This document shows positions 25,654 to 33,989 of a stretch of DNA of 64,000 nucleotides, piece by piece. Source of the stretch: Pelomonas sp. Root1217 (GTDB taxonomy: Bacteria; Pseudomonadota; Gammaproteobacteria; Burkholderiales; Burkholderiaceae_C); the NCBI RefSeq assembly GCF_001425705.1, contig NZ_LMDC01000001.1, positions 682,001-746,000 on the forward strand, given 5' to 3'. A program made the position numbers and the translations under genes. A model generated the notes under the pieces. It saw only the letters and a list, made by a program, of their open reading frames with translations. It ran no database searches and was not told the DNA's origin. The first letter of the stretch is position 1, and the number at the start of each line of letters is the position of its first letter.

Positions 25654-27209
25654 AGCGTGTCGTCGCACTGCTGCTGGCCCTGCCACTGATCGCCCAGGCC
25701 GACACGACGCTGCGCTACTGCACGGCTGGCAGCCCCAAGACCTTCGATCCGGCGATGACCGACAGCTATGTTGACCATGTCGCCCACATGCCCATCTTCG
25801 GCACGCTGATCGAACCCAAGCGCGGCACCGACCAGCTCATCCCCGGCCTGGCCGCGAGCTGGAGCATCAGCCCCGACGGCCTGGCCTACACCTTCGAGCT
25901 GCGCCGTGGCGTGAGCTGGCACACGGTCGAGGGTTTCAAGCCCACGCGTGAGTTCAATGCCGACGACGTGCTTTTCACCTTCGGCCGCCTGCTCAACCGC
26001 GACAGCGAGTTCGCCAAAGCCTTCCCCAGCGTGTCACCCTATGTGCTGTCATTCGGCTGGGAAAAGCTCATCCGCAAAGTCGAGAAGCTCAGCGACCACC
26101 AGGTGCGCATTACGTTGGCCGAGCGCGATGCATCCTTCCTGTCGGCGCTGAGCTTCACATTCACGCTGATGCAGTCGGCCGAGCTGGGCGCCCAACTGCT
26201 CAAGGCCGGCACGCCCCACCGCATCGCGCAGATGCCAGTCGGCACCGGGCCCTTTCAGTTGAAGAGCTTCCGCGCCGACAGCGTCATCCGCTACGTGAAG
26301 CACCCGACCTGGTGGCGCAAGGGCGAGCGCCCAGTGGTCGACCAGCTCGTCTATGCCGTCACTCCCGACGCCAGCGTGCGTGCGCAGCGCCTCAAGCGCG
26401 ACGAGTGCGACATCGCCGCCGCGGTTGGTCCCGCCGAGCTTGATGAACTCAGGAAAGATCCGGCTATCAAGCTGGCGACCGCACCTGGCATGAACATCGG
26501 CATCCTGGCTTACAACACGCGGCGGCCGGCCCTGGCCAAGGTGGAGGTGCGCCAGGCGCTGGACATGGCCATCGACAAGGCAGCCATCGTGCGCACGGTC
26601 TACGGGGATGCAGGCACTCTGGCCACCAGCCACATCGCGGCCGCCAACTGGGCTCATGATGAGACGCTCAAGCCTACCCCCTACGACCCGGCCAAGGCCA
26701 AGGCCCTGCTGGAGAAGGCCGGTGTGCTGCCGCTGAACATCACGCTCTGGGCCATGCCCGTCGTGCGCAACTACAACCCGAACGGCCAGCGCATGGCGCA
26801 GATGATCCAGGCCGACTGGGCCAAGGTCGGCGTGACGGCGCGCATCGTCACCTACGAATGGGGCGAATACCTGCGCCGCATCGATGCTGGCGAGCATGAC
26901 ACGGCGCTGAGCGGCTGGAACAGCGACTCCGAGCCCGCCAATACATTTGGCCAGCTCGCTTGCGGCGCCAACAACGGTGCCTTCTGGTGCAACCCGGCCT
27001 ACGACAAACTGTTGACCGAGGCCCGCCAGGCTTTGAAGCGCGAAGAGCGCAAAGTCATCTACGCCAAGGCCCAGCGCATCGTCATGCAAGAACTGCCCTG
27101 GACGCCGATTGCCAGCGGACGCATTGCCGTGCCCGAGCGCGCCTCCGTCAAGGGCTTCATCCTGGATCTGGATGGCAGCACATATTTCGACGGGGTTCTT
27201 CCCCGATAA
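25650..27209 (+). CDS. Peptide ABC transporter substrate-binding protein (DppA/OppA family)
   Basis: 519 residues with the signal peptide VVALLLALPLIAQADTTL. SBP family 5 hallmarks: CTAGSPKTFDPAMTDSYVDH, LAASWSISPDGLAYTFELRR, DDVLFTFGRLLNRDSEF, GTGPFQLKSF and VEVRQALDMAIDKAAIVRTV. The C-terminal WNSDSEPANTFGQLACGANN is like DppA. It should bind di- or oligopeptides in the periplasm. No permease or ATPase genes are adjacent, so it must work with transporter parts elsewhere. The GTG start overlaps the amidohydrolase stop. Confidence 0.93.
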   Translation: MKRVVALLLALPLIAQADTTLRYCTAGSPKTFDPAMTDSYVDHVAHMPIFGTLIEPKRGTDQLIPGLAASWSISPDGLAYTFELRRGVSWHTVEGFKPTREFNADDVLFTFGRLLNRDSEFAKAFPSVSPYVLSFGWEKLIRKVEKLSDHQVRITLAERDASFLSALSFTFTLMQSAELGAQLLKAGTPHRIAQMPVGTGPFQLKSFRADSVIRYVKHPTWWRKGERPVVDQLVYAVTPDASVRAQRLKRDECDIAAAVGPAELDELRKDPAIKLATAPGMNIGILAYNTRRPALAKVEVRQALDMAIDKAAIVRTVYGDAGTLATSHIAAANWAHDETLKPTPYDPAKAKALLEKAGVLPLNITLWAMPVVRNYNPNGQRMAQMIQADWAKVGVTARIVTYEWGEYLRRIDAGEHDTALSGWNSDSEPANTFGQLACGANNGAFWCNPAYDKLLTEARQALKREERKVIYAKAQRIVMQELPWTPIASGRIAVPERASVKGFILDLDGSTYFDGVLPR

Positions 27210-27221
27210 AAGGAAAACGAG

Positions 27222-27788
27222 ATGAGTATCAAGAGCGACAAATGGATCCGCCGCATGTGCCAGGAGCACGGCATGATCGAGCCCTTCGAGCCCGGCCAGG
27301 TGCGCGAGCAGGACGGCCGCAAGATCATCAGCTACGGCACCTCCAGCTACGGCTACGACATCCGTTGCGCGCCCGAGTTCAAGGTCTTCACCAACATCCA
27401 CAGCACCGTGGTGGACCCGAAGAACTTCGACGAGAACAGCTTCGTCGACATCAACAAGGACGTCTGCATCATCCCGCCCAACAGCTTCGCACTGGCGCGC
27501 ACGATGGAGTACTTCCGCATCCCGCGCAATGTGCTGACGGTGTGCCTGGGCAAGAGCACTTATGCCCGCTGCGGCATCATCGTCAACGTGACCCCCTTCG
27601 AGCCCGAGTGGGAAGGCTATGTGACGCTGGAGTTCAGCAACACCACGCCGCTGCCGGCCAAGATCTACGCTGGCGAGGGCTGCGCCCAGGTGCTGTTCTT
27701 CGAGAGCGACGAGGTCTGCGAGGTCAGCTACAAGGACCGCGGCGGCAAGTACCAGGGGCAGGTGGGGGTGACGCTGCCCAAAGCTTGA
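27222..27788 (+). CDS. dcd: dCTP deaminase
   Basis: A 188-residue homotrimeric deaminase that converts dCTP to dUTP for thymidylate synthesis. Diagnostic segments: [59 protein letters not shown] and [20 protein letters not shown]. The AAAGGA ribosome site precedes ATG. It begins 12 bases after the peptide-binding protein gene and may be transcribed with it, although the functions are unrelated. Confidence 0.97.
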   Translation: MSIKSDKWIRRMCQEHGMIEPFEPGQVREQDGRKIISYGTSSYGYDIRCAPEFKVFTNIHSTVVDPKNFDENSFVDINKDVCIIPPNSFALARTMEYFRIPRNVLTVCLGKSTYARCGIIVNVTPFEPEWEGYVTLEFSNTTPLPAKIYAGEGCAQVLFFESDEVCEVSYKDRGGKYQGQVGVTLPKA

Positions 27789-27800
27789 CCGGGCCCTGCT

Positions 27801-28028
27801 TCAGCTGCAATCCGCGGGCGGTGGAACCGTTGCCATGACGCGTGGGCTTCGCCGTTCGGTCCACTGCACGGCGATCAGACCCAGCAGGCCGGCTGCAAAG
27901 CTGACAAGCAGCCATACCGTGAATGCGGAGGCTGAATCGCCGAACCACAGCCAAAGTATCAAGAAGAGCAAGGCGTCGGCGACGGCGCACAGCAGAACGG
28001 TCGGTTTGCGTTGAGGGCGCTTGTCCAT
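27801..28028 (-). CDS. Small two-helix membrane protein, hypothetical
   Basis: 75 residues: a basic start (MDKRPQRKP), two hydrophobic helices (VLLCAVADALLFLILWLWFG; TVWLLVSFAAGLLGLIAVQW) and a basic then polar tail. Coding is plausible because the hydrophobic pattern is coherent and the charge distribution fits membrane topology. No family recognised. It follows the SRPBCC gene on the same strand with a 65-base gap. Confidence 0.6.
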   Translation of the reverse strand: MDKRPQRKPTVLLCAVADALLFLILWLWFGDSASAFTVWLLVSFAAGLLGLIAVQWTERRSPRVMATVPPPADCS

Positions 28029-28093
28029 GGCGTTGTCGGTTGGGGCGGGTGTGCAGCGTACCGGTTGGCGGGGGGCGCCGGTGAGAGTGATTT

Positions 28094-28579
28094 TCAATGG
28101 CGCGAATGGGCGAGATAGCTTGCCAAGCCAAACCGCCCCGCCCGCATCACCCGCTTGTGATTCCAGCGAAACAAGGGCGCCAGCACCGGCGCCAGCCAGC
28201 GCAGGATGCCTGGCGGCAGCGTGACGCGCCAGACGAAGGTGACGTCGGTATGCCCGCCCGCCTCCGGCAGGGCTTGCTTCATCAGCCAGATGCCTTCCCC
28301 CGCCAGCGTGCCGCCGGCCCGGGCGCGCAGGCGCTCTTCGCGCAGCACTTCGGTCACCTCCAGCACCAGGTGCAGGCGATAACCCAGGCCGGTGCGAAAG
28401 GTGAGTTGCTGCTGGCGGCCCACGCCCTGGGCGTCGCCGTCGACGAGGCGTTTCACGGCGACGACCCCCGGCCACCAAAGCGGCCAGTGCTCGGTCTGGG
28501 TGATGGCCTGCCAGACGCGGGGAACCGGCGCATCAAGGCGCCAGTGGCTGACGAGGTCAAAAAAGGCGACTTGAGGCAT
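28094..28579 (-). CDS. SRPBCC (START-like) family protein
   Basis: 161 residues. The opening helix-grip pattern FDLVSHWRLDAPVPRVWQAI, HWPLWWPGVVAVKRL and the C-terminal amphipathic helix (NHKRVMRAGRFGLASYL) are those of polyketide-cyclase/SRPBCC proteins, which bind hydrophobic ligands in a deep pocket. The ligand is unknown. It is divergent from the cupin-ECF operon, with 85 bases between starts. Confidence 0.85.
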   Translation of the reverse strand: MPQVAFFDLVSHWRLDAPVPRVWQAITQTEHWPLWWPGVVAVKRLVDGDAQGVGRQQQLTFRTGLGYRLHLVLEVTEVLREERLRARAGGTLAGEGIWLMKQALPEAGGHTDVTFVWRVTLPPGILRWLAPVLAPLFRWNHKRVMRAGRFGLASYLAHSRH

Positions 28580-28627
28580 GCAAAGGGGATACGCCGGGCT
28601 ACCCAGGGTAGATGCCGAGGTTTACGC

Positions 28628-28656
28628 TGCATCCGGAATTCTTGCCGCTGCGTATC
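28628..28656 (+). promoter_or_regulatory. Possible ECF-type promoter of the cupin-sigma operon
   Basis: TGCATCC, a 16-base spacer and CGTATC stand just before the first cupin gene. They resemble the TGATCC ... CGTA pattern of promoters used by ChrR-linked ECF sigma factors. The predicted start would leave almost no leader. This is inferred from pattern only. Confidence 0.25.
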
Positions 28657-28664
28657 AGCCCTAC

Positions 28665-29072
28665 ATGACCTCGACCGTCGCCACCCCCGCCCAGGCCCGC
28701 GCCATCCGCCGGCGCCTGCTGGAGCGCGTGGCCGACACCGACGACAGCCACCTGACCGTGCCCGCGGGTGCGGCCGGCTGGCAGCCTTTCGGCGACGGCG
28801 TGCAGATCAAGGTCTTGCATGAGAACGAGGGGATTCTGAGCTATCTGCTGCGCTTGGCCCCCGGCGCCCGGCTCGAGGCCCACCGCCACCCGGTGGATGA
28901 GGAATGCCTCGTGCTGGAAGGCATGCTCAAGGTCGGCAGCCAGATCGAGGTCGGCCCCGGCGGCTACCACCTGGCCCGGGCCGGCAGCCTGCACGCCGCC
29001 ATCAGCACCGAGACGGGCGCCACCATCTTTCTGCGCGGCGCCGAGCCGCATGCGGACCAACTGTTGGTTTGA
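28665..29072 (+). CDS. ChrR-like single-cupin protein
   Basis: 135 residues forming one cupin barrel: LAPGARLEAHRHPVDEECLV gives the metal-type HxH...E motif, then GMLKVGSQIEVGPGGYHLAR and a final His in RGAEPHADQLLV. This resembles the C-terminal cupin of ChrR anti-sigma factors but lacks their zinc anti-sigma domain. Probable sensor or modulator of the ECF factor encoded 9 bases downstream. The ATG at 28665 is chosen because the upstream frame is non-coding in style. Confidence 0.85.
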   Translation: MTSTVATPAQARAIRRRLLERVADTDDSHLTVPAGAAGWQPFGDGVQIKVLHENEGILSYLLRLAPGARLEAHRHPVDEECLVLEGMLKVGSQIEVGPGGYHLARAGSLHAAISTETGATIFLRGAEPHADQLLV

Positions 29073-29081
29073 GGACATCAC

Positions 29082-29795
29082 ATGACCCTGCCACACCCCA
29101 CCGAAGCTGTCGACGAGCCACCCAATCCGGCGCTGCTGTTCGACGACGTCGAGCTGCATAACGCCGAGTTGGACGAGCCCTGCGCCGCCGAGGCCGCCGC
29201 CGCCAAGCCCGGCTGCCCTTCGCTGGACGACGCCCAGCTTGCCGCCTGGATCGAGGGCATCGTCGACCACGACGAGCGCGCGTTGCTGGCCCTGTATGAA
29301 GCGACGCTGTCGCGCGTCTACGGTCTGGTGCTGCGGTTGGTACGCCGCAGCCAACTGGCTGAAGAAGTGGCCGAGGAGGTGTTTTTCCAGGTCTGGCGCC
29401 AGGCGCCGCGTTTTGACCCCGAGCGTGGTCGGCCGTTGACCTGGCTGCTGGGCATGGCCCGCTCGCGCGCCATCGACGCGATCCGCCGCGAGGCCCGCTT
29501 CCAGCATGAGGAACTCGACGAGGAGAGCGTGCCGCTGTCGGCACCGGCGGCCGAGTCGGGCGACGAGCTGCTGGCCGTGGCCCAGGGACACGCCGAACTG
29601 CACCGCGCCCTGCTGCTGCTCAAGCCTCAGCCGCGCCAACTGGTGGCGCTGGCGTTTTTCAACGGCCTGTCCCATGAGGAGATCGCCAGCCAGACCAGCC
29701 TGCCGCTGGGCACCGTCAAATCCCAGATCCGCCGCGCCTTGATCACGCTGCGCGAGGCCCTGGGCGACACTGGCGCACATGCGCTGCCGGCCTGA
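29082..29795 (+). CDS. ECF-type RNA polymerase sigma factor
   Basis: 237 residues. An acidic N-terminal extension of about 55 residues precedes region 2 (ALLALYEATLSRVYGLVLRL; EEVFFQVWRQAPRFDPERGR; LTWLLGMARSRAIDAIRREA). Region 4 has the helix-turn-helix GLSHEEIASQTSLPLGTVKS followed by QIRRALITL. It directs RNA polymerase to a stress regulon. The genes on both sides encode cupin proteins, so regulation by a cupin anti-sigma partner is likely, but neither neighbour has the classical zinc anti-sigma domain. The N-terminal extension is longer than in most ECF factors. Confidence 0.93.
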   Translation: MTLPHPTEAVDEPPNPALLFDDVELHNAELDEPCAAEAAAAKPGCPSLDDAQLAAWIEGIVDHDERALLALYEATLSRVYGLVLRLVRRSQLAEEVAEEVFFQVWRQAPRFDPERGRPLTWLLGMARSRAIDAIRREARFQHEELDEESVPLSAPAAESGDELLAVAQGHAELHRALLLLKPQPRQLVALAFFNGLSHEEIASQTSLPLGTVKSQIRRALITLREALGDTGAHALPA

Positions 29796-29806
29796 AGGAG
29801 GGCGCC

Positions 29807-30607
29807 ATGACGACGATGCCCACCATCCCCGAATCGCAGGAAGACGACATGACGCCCTTGCTCAGCGAGCCGTTTGCGAGCGCCTGGGCGGCCCCCGCGT
29901 CGCCCGGCCGCCTCGGTGAACGCCTGAGCGGCCGCCTGCAGCAATCGCTCGACGCCGAGCGCGGCATGGTCACCGTGCGCCGTCGCCGCACCGAGCCCGA
30001 GGCGCTGGCCGACGGCGTCCATCAACGCTGGCTCTACCGTGCCCCCGAGGGCCGAGTGCTGCGTCCGGGCGAGCCGCGCGCGGCCCGCGTCATCGAGCTG
30101 CAGCCTGGTGCCTGCCTCGACCTGGCCGCTGCCGGCGCCCTCGAATTCCTCGTCATGCGTGGCAACCTCGACGTGGACGGCGAGAGCTTGAGCCTGCGCG
30201 ACTTCCTGCTGTTGCCGGCCGGCAGCGCGCCGCAACTGGCCAGCCATGACGGCGCCCACGTCTTTGTGCGTGAGGCAGAGGGCCCGGCCAGCGAGCGCAC
30301 GCTGGTGCGCGACGCCGAGGCCGGCTGGCCCGAGTTCGCGCCCGGCATCCGCCGGCGCGTGCTGTGGGCGGGCGGCGGCCAGGCCGCGCTGCTCTACCGC
30401 GCCGACCCCGGCGCCAGCGTGCCCATGCACAGCCACGGCCACGACGAGGAATGCCTGATGGTGCAGGGCGAGCTCTTCCTCGACGACGTCCTGCTGCAGC
30501 AGGGCGACTACCAACTGGCCCCCGCCGGCACCGGCCACCGCATCACCGAGACCGACACCGGCGTCATCATCTACGCGCACGGCGATCTCGACCTGCAGTT
30601 CACTTGA
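29807..30607 (+). CDS. Two-cupin putative anti-sigma or sensor protein
   Basis: 266 residues with a strong AGGAGG ribosome site. Residues 1-60 are a polar region; there is no His/Cys zinc anti-sigma signature. Cupin 1 (about 95-160) has lost most metal ligands (ARVIELQPGACLDLAAAGAL). Cupin 2 (about 180-262) keeps them: ADPGASVPMHSHGHDEECLM, then GDYQLAPAGTGHRI. This is the layout of a ChrR-like regulator without its sigma-binding domain. It lies 12 bases after the sigma gene and is followed by a terminator that closes a three-gene operon. Confidence 0.85.
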   Translation: MTTMPTIPESQEDDMTPLLSEPFASAWAAPASPGRLGERLSGRLQQSLDAERGMVTVRRRRTEPEALADGVHQRWLYRAPEGRVLRPGEPRAARVIELQPGACLDLAAAGALEFLVMRGNLDVDGESLSLRDFLLLPAGSAPQLASHDGAHVFVREAEGPASERTLVRDAEAGWPEFAPGIRRRVLWAGGGQAALLYRADPGASVPMHSHGHDEECLMVQGELFLDDVLLQQGDYQLAPAGTGHRITETDTGVIIYAHGDLDLQFT

Positions 30608-30624
30608 GCGGCATCAGCACGGAC

Positions 30625-30646
30625 AAGCCCGATCTTTTCGGGCTTT
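30625..30646 (+). terminator. Terminator of the cupin-sigma-bicupin operon
   Basis: AAGCCCGA and TCGGGCTT form an 8-bp stem with a 5-base loop and a short T run, 18 bases after the bicupin stop. The following stretch to 30798 has CCCCCGCGGGGGC-type hairpins and no gene. Confidence 0.75.
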
Positions 30647-30798
30647 ATCCGGCCTTTGTTTTGCCGAGGCCCCGGCACGATGGCAGCCATCACAGCCAAG
30701 CTATCCGAGGCCAAGATGAGACTGCCCCCACGCTTCACTCCGTTCGCTGCCCCCCGCGGGGGCGCGGCAGTGCCTACGGGCGGCCGGGCGGCACTGCC

Positions 30799-31167
30799 AT
30801 GCTGATCCCGCTGCACCTGATCCCCATCCCCGCCGATGAACCCCGCGGCCTGGGCGATCCGGGCCATGCCTGGAGCGGCCTGAAGATCGCACAGGGCGTC
30901 AATCTGGGCGACATCCGCGCTCTCGGCCTGACGGTGGCGGGCGCCACCAGCGGCCCGGTCAACAGCCGCGACCTGCTGCGCTTTGCCCAGCTGATGAACG
31001 ATGCCGGCCTGGCCATCAACCCCACCCGCATGCTCTACGACCGCCAGTACGCCTACGAGCGCCTGGCCGACGGCCACGCCAGCGACCACCCGGGCCTGCG
31101 CGAACTGTCCCTGGACCTGTTCGAGGCCTATCAGTCCGCCGGCGAATGGATCGGCATGACGCATTGA
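30799..31167 (+). CDS. Hypothetical protein
   Basis: 122 residues, soluble, no signal peptide. The N-terminus MLIPLHLIPIPADEPRGLGD is followed by a helical body (SRDLLRFAQLMNDAGLAINP; LRELSLDLFEAYQSAGEW). Composition and codon use match surrounding genes, so I consider it real, but I do not recognise the family. The start lacks a clear ribosome site and is preceded by GC-rich repeats. A family A repeat begins immediately after its stop codon. Confidence 0.6.
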   Translation: MLIPLHLIPIPADEPRGLGDPGHAWSGLKIAQGVNLGDIRALGLTVAGATSGPVNSRDLLRFAQLMNDAGLAINPTRMLYDRQYAYERLADGHASDHPGLRELSLDLFEAYQSAGEWIGMTH

Positions 31168-31389
31168 GGCCCCCGCCCAGTCCCGCCTCGCTGAATGCGG
31201 GCGTGCCTGGCCGGTCTTGCAGACCGCGCTGCGGGCAGTGCCGCGGCTCTTCGGCAGGCACATCGCGCCCACTGGGCGCAATGTGTCCGGCCGAAGCCCC
31301 CGAGGGGGCGGCGATGCTTGCCGGATTGACCGGCAAGCACATCCCCCAACGCGGCCGGCTAGGGAGCGGCCCGGCGCTCGGCCCGCAGA
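31168..31389 (+). repeat. Intergenic repeat family A, copy 2 (full length)
   Basis: About 220 bases, inverted relative to copies 1 and 3 in window coordinates. Shared blocks include GGTCTTGCAGACCGCGCTGC, CATCGCGCCCACTGGGCGCA, GCCCCCGAGGGGGC, the hairpin TTGCCGGattgaCCGGCAA, and CTAGGGAGCGGCCCGGCGCT at the end. It begins directly after the TGA of the hypothetical gene. With copy 3 it forms a long inverted pair around the S46 peptidase gene. It is rich in stem-loops and holds no real gene. Confidence 0.9.
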
Positions 31390-31520
31390 TTCGCGGCATG
31401 AGCCGCCGTTCGTCCCCTGATCGCGGGGCTTCCCGCCAGCCGAAGCCTGCCTTTCCTCACCCCAGGGATTTGCCGCCCCCGAGTTACCCTCGCGGTTTCG
31501 TCTTTTTGCCGAACCGCTCC

Positions 31521-33713
31521 ATGACACGTCATTCCCTTTCGCTGCTCGCCGTTGCAGCGACGGCCGCGTTGGCCACCACCGCCCATGCCGACGAAGGCAT
31601 GTGGATGCCCAAGCAACTGCCGCAGATCGCCAAGAGCCTGAAGGCCGGCGGTCTGGCGATGGACCCGGCCAAGCTCAAGGATCTGACCGACTTCCCGATG
31701 GGCGCCGTGGTGTCGCTGGGCGGCTGCACGGCCAGCTTCGTGTCGCCCCAGGGCCTGGCCGTGACCAACCATCACTGCGCCTACGGCAGCATCCAGTACA
31801 ACTCCAAGCCCGACCGCGACCTGCTGAAGAACGGCTTCTACGCCGCCACGCTGGCCGACGAGCTGCCCGCCGCGCCCGGCAGCCGCATGTGGGTGACCGT
31901 GGACCTGAAGGACGTCAGCGCCGAGATCCTGAACGACAAGACTCGAGGGCTGACCGGCAAGGCCCGCACCGACGCCATCGAGGCGACCGAGAAGAGTCTC
32001 GTGGCCGCCTGCGAGGCCGACAAGGGCCACCGCTGCAATGTCTACGCCTTCTTCGGTGGCCTGCAGTACCAGCTGATCAAGCAGCTCGAGATCCGCGACG
32101 TGCGCCTCGTGCACGCGCCCGCCACCGGCGTGGGCCTGTTCGGCGGCGATGCCGACAACTGGGTCTGGCCGCGCCACACCGGCGACTACAGCTTTTACCG
32201 CGCCTATGTCGGCCCGGACGGCAAGCCGGCCGAGTTCAGCAAGGACAACAAGCCCTATCTGCCCAAGCACCACTTGAAGATGGCCCCGCCGCAGACGAGC
32301 CCCCTGAACGCCGGCGACTTCGTCATGGTGGCCGGCTACCCGGGCCGCACCGACCGCCACCGCCTGCCCACCGAGGTCGACTTCGCCTTCGGCTGGCAGC
32401 AGCCCACGCAGACCCGCGTGATGGGTGAGGCCATCGATCTCATCAAGGCCGAGACCGCCGGCCGCCGTGACGGCGAGATCAAGATGGCTTCGCGCATGCA
32501 GGGCCTGCAGAACTACTACAAGAACCTGCAGGGCCAGCAGCAGAGCTACGAGGGCAGCGACATCCTGGCCCGCAAGAAGGCCGAGTTCGACAAGCTCAAG
32601 GCCTGGGTCAACGGCTCGCCCGAGCGCCAGGCCCGCTACGGTGCCGACATTGCCGCCGCCGAAGGCCTGCTGGCCGAGCGCCAGGCCATCACGCGCGCCG
32701 AGTTGCTGAACAGCTTCATGACGCCCGCCCTGCTGACATCGGCCCGCCAGCTCTACCTGGTGGCGCAGGAACGCGCCAAGCCCGATGCCGAGCGCAAGTC
32801 CGGCTACCAGGAGCGCGACCTGCCGCGCCTGCGCGCCGCCCAGCAGACGCTGGACCGCCGCTACGACGAGCAGGCCGACAAGCGCCTGGCCTCGCACTTC
32901 CTGGCCCAGTACCTGGCCCAACCGGCCAACACGCTCAACCCCGCCTGGGTGAGCGTGTACGGCCTGAAGGCCGGCCAGGACGAAGCCGCCATCCGCGCCC
33001 AACTGGACAAGCTCTACGCCGGCAGCAAGCTCTCCGATACCGCCGTGCGCATGGCCTGGCTGGACAAGGACGTGGCCGCCTTCAAGGCCAGCGACGACGC
33101 CTTCATCAAGGCCGCCGTGGCGCTGTACGACGACGACCGGCGCCTGGAGAACCGCGACAAGGAACTCGGCGGCAAGCTGCAGAAGGCCTACGCCGGTGTG
33201 CAGCAGGCCATGATCGACTACCACGCCAGCCGCGGCGAGGCGGTCTACGCCGATGCCAACAGCACGCTGCGCATCAGCTACGGCAAGGTCGAGGGCCGCA
33301 ACCCCGGCACCGACGGCAGCACCTGGACGCCCTTCACGACGCTGCGCGGCATCGTCGCCAAGCACAAGGGCCCCGACGAGGCCGGCGGCGAGTTCAACGC
33401 GCCGGCCGAGCAGCTTGCCGCCATCAAGGCGCGCAACTTCGGCAAGTACTACGTGAAGGGCCTGGACTCGGTGCCCGTGAACTTCCTGTCCACGCTGGAC
33501 ACCACCGGCGGCAACTCCGGCTCGCCGGTGCTGAACAAGAACGCCGAGCTGGTGGGCCTGCTGTTCGATGGCACGCTGGACGCGGTGATCTCGGACTGGA
33601 GCTTCGACCCCAAGATGGTCCGCAGTATCTCGCTGGACGCGCGCTACATGTTGTGGCAGATGAGTACCGTCGACAAGACGACGCGGCTGCTCGACGAGAT
33701 GGGTGTGAAGTAA
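31521..33713 (+). CDS. S46 family dipeptidyl-peptidase
   Basis: 730 residues with the signal peptide LSLLAVAATAALATTAHADE. This is the S46 layout: a split chymotrypsin-like fold with the catalytic His in LAVTNHHCAYG, the Asp near GGDADNWVWPRHTGDYSFYR, and the Ser in DTTGGNSGSPVLN. A large helical insertion lies between. After the Ser, LLFDGTLDAVISDWSFDP has Gly where DPP11-type acidic-specific enzymes carry Arg, which by known family logic favours DPP7-like hydrophobic P1 specificity. It should release dipeptides in the periplasm. The gene is single, with its own terminator, and flanked by inverted copies of repeat A. Confidence 0.93.
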   Translation: MTRHSLSLLAVAATAALATTAHADEGMWMPKQLPQIAKSLKAGGLAMDPAKLKDLTDFPMGAVVSLGGCTASFVSPQGLAVTNHHCAYGSIQYNSKPDRDLLKNGFYAATLADELPAAPGSRMWVTVDLKDVSAEILNDKTRGLTGKARTDAIEATEKSLVAACEADKGHRCNVYAFFGGLQYQLIKQLEIRDVRLVHAPATGVGLFGGDADNWVWPRHTGDYSFYRAYVGPDGKPAEFSKDNKPYLPKHHLKMAPPQTSPLNAGDFVMVAGYPGRTDRHRLPTEVDFAFGWQQPTQTRVMGEAIDLIKAETAGRRDGEIKMASRMQGLQNYYKNLQGQQQSYEGSDILARKKAEFDKLKAWVNGSPERQARYGADIAAAEGLLAERQAITRAELLNSFMTPALLTSARQLYLVAQERAKPDAERKSGYQERDLPRLRAAQQTLDRRYDEQADKRLASHFLAQYLAQPANTLNPAWVSVYGLKAGQDEAAIRAQLDKLYAGSKLSDTAVRMAWLDKDVAAFKASDDAFIKAAVALYDDDRRLENRDKELGGKLQKAYAGVQQAMIDYHASRGEAVYADANSTLRISYGKVEGRNPGTDGSTWTPFTTLRGIVAKHKGPDEAGGEFNAPAEQLAAIKARNFGKYYVKGLDSVPVNFLSTLDTTGGNSGSPVLNKNAELVGLLFDGTLDAVISDWSFDPKMVRSISLDARYMLWQMSTVDKTTRLLDEMGVK

Positions 33714-33731
33714 GCGAGCGCGTCCAACGCA

Positions 33732-33757
33732 AACCGGCCTCCAGGGGCCGGTTTTTC
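33732..33757 (+). terminator. Terminator of the S46 peptidase gene
   Basis: AACCGGCC and GGCCGGTT form a perfect 8-bp stem with a 6-base loop, ending in TTTTT. It lies 18 bases after the peptidase stop. Confidence 0.9.
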
Positions 33758-33764
33758 GTTTCCA

Positions 33765-33988
33765 TGCGGGCCGAGCGCCGGGCCGCTCCCTAGCCGGCCC
33801 GCGTAATGCGATATGCCTGCGGCTCAATGCCGCAAGCATCGGCGTCCCCGCGGGGGCTGAGGCCGGACACATGGCGCCCAGTGGGCGGCATGTGCCTGCC
33901 GAAGGGCTGCGGTGCAAGCCGCAGCGCGGTCTGCAAGACCGACTGGACTCGCCCGCGTTCAGCGCGGCGGGACCAGGCGAGGGGCTTC
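33765..33988 (-). repeat. Intergenic repeat family A, copy 3 (full length)
   Basis: It matches copy 2 in inverted orientation over about 220 bases, with blocks TGCGGGCCGAGCGCCGGGCC, CACATGGCGCCCAGTGGGCG, GCGCGGTCTGCAAGACCG and the end GAGGGGCTTCA. Read with yceI, it begins at that gene's stop codon. The 33714-33989 gap otherwise contains only the peptidase terminator. Confidence 0.9.
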
Positions 33989-33989
33989 A

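Noticed and set aside
23131-25686. An 851-codon minus-strand open frame
   Set aside because: Covers rnhA and the amidohydrolase on the other strand, both certain genes; no motif of its own.
31359-33917. An 852-codon minus-strand open frame
   Set aside because: Antisense of the S46 peptidase, with ends inside the two repeat A copies; no domain.
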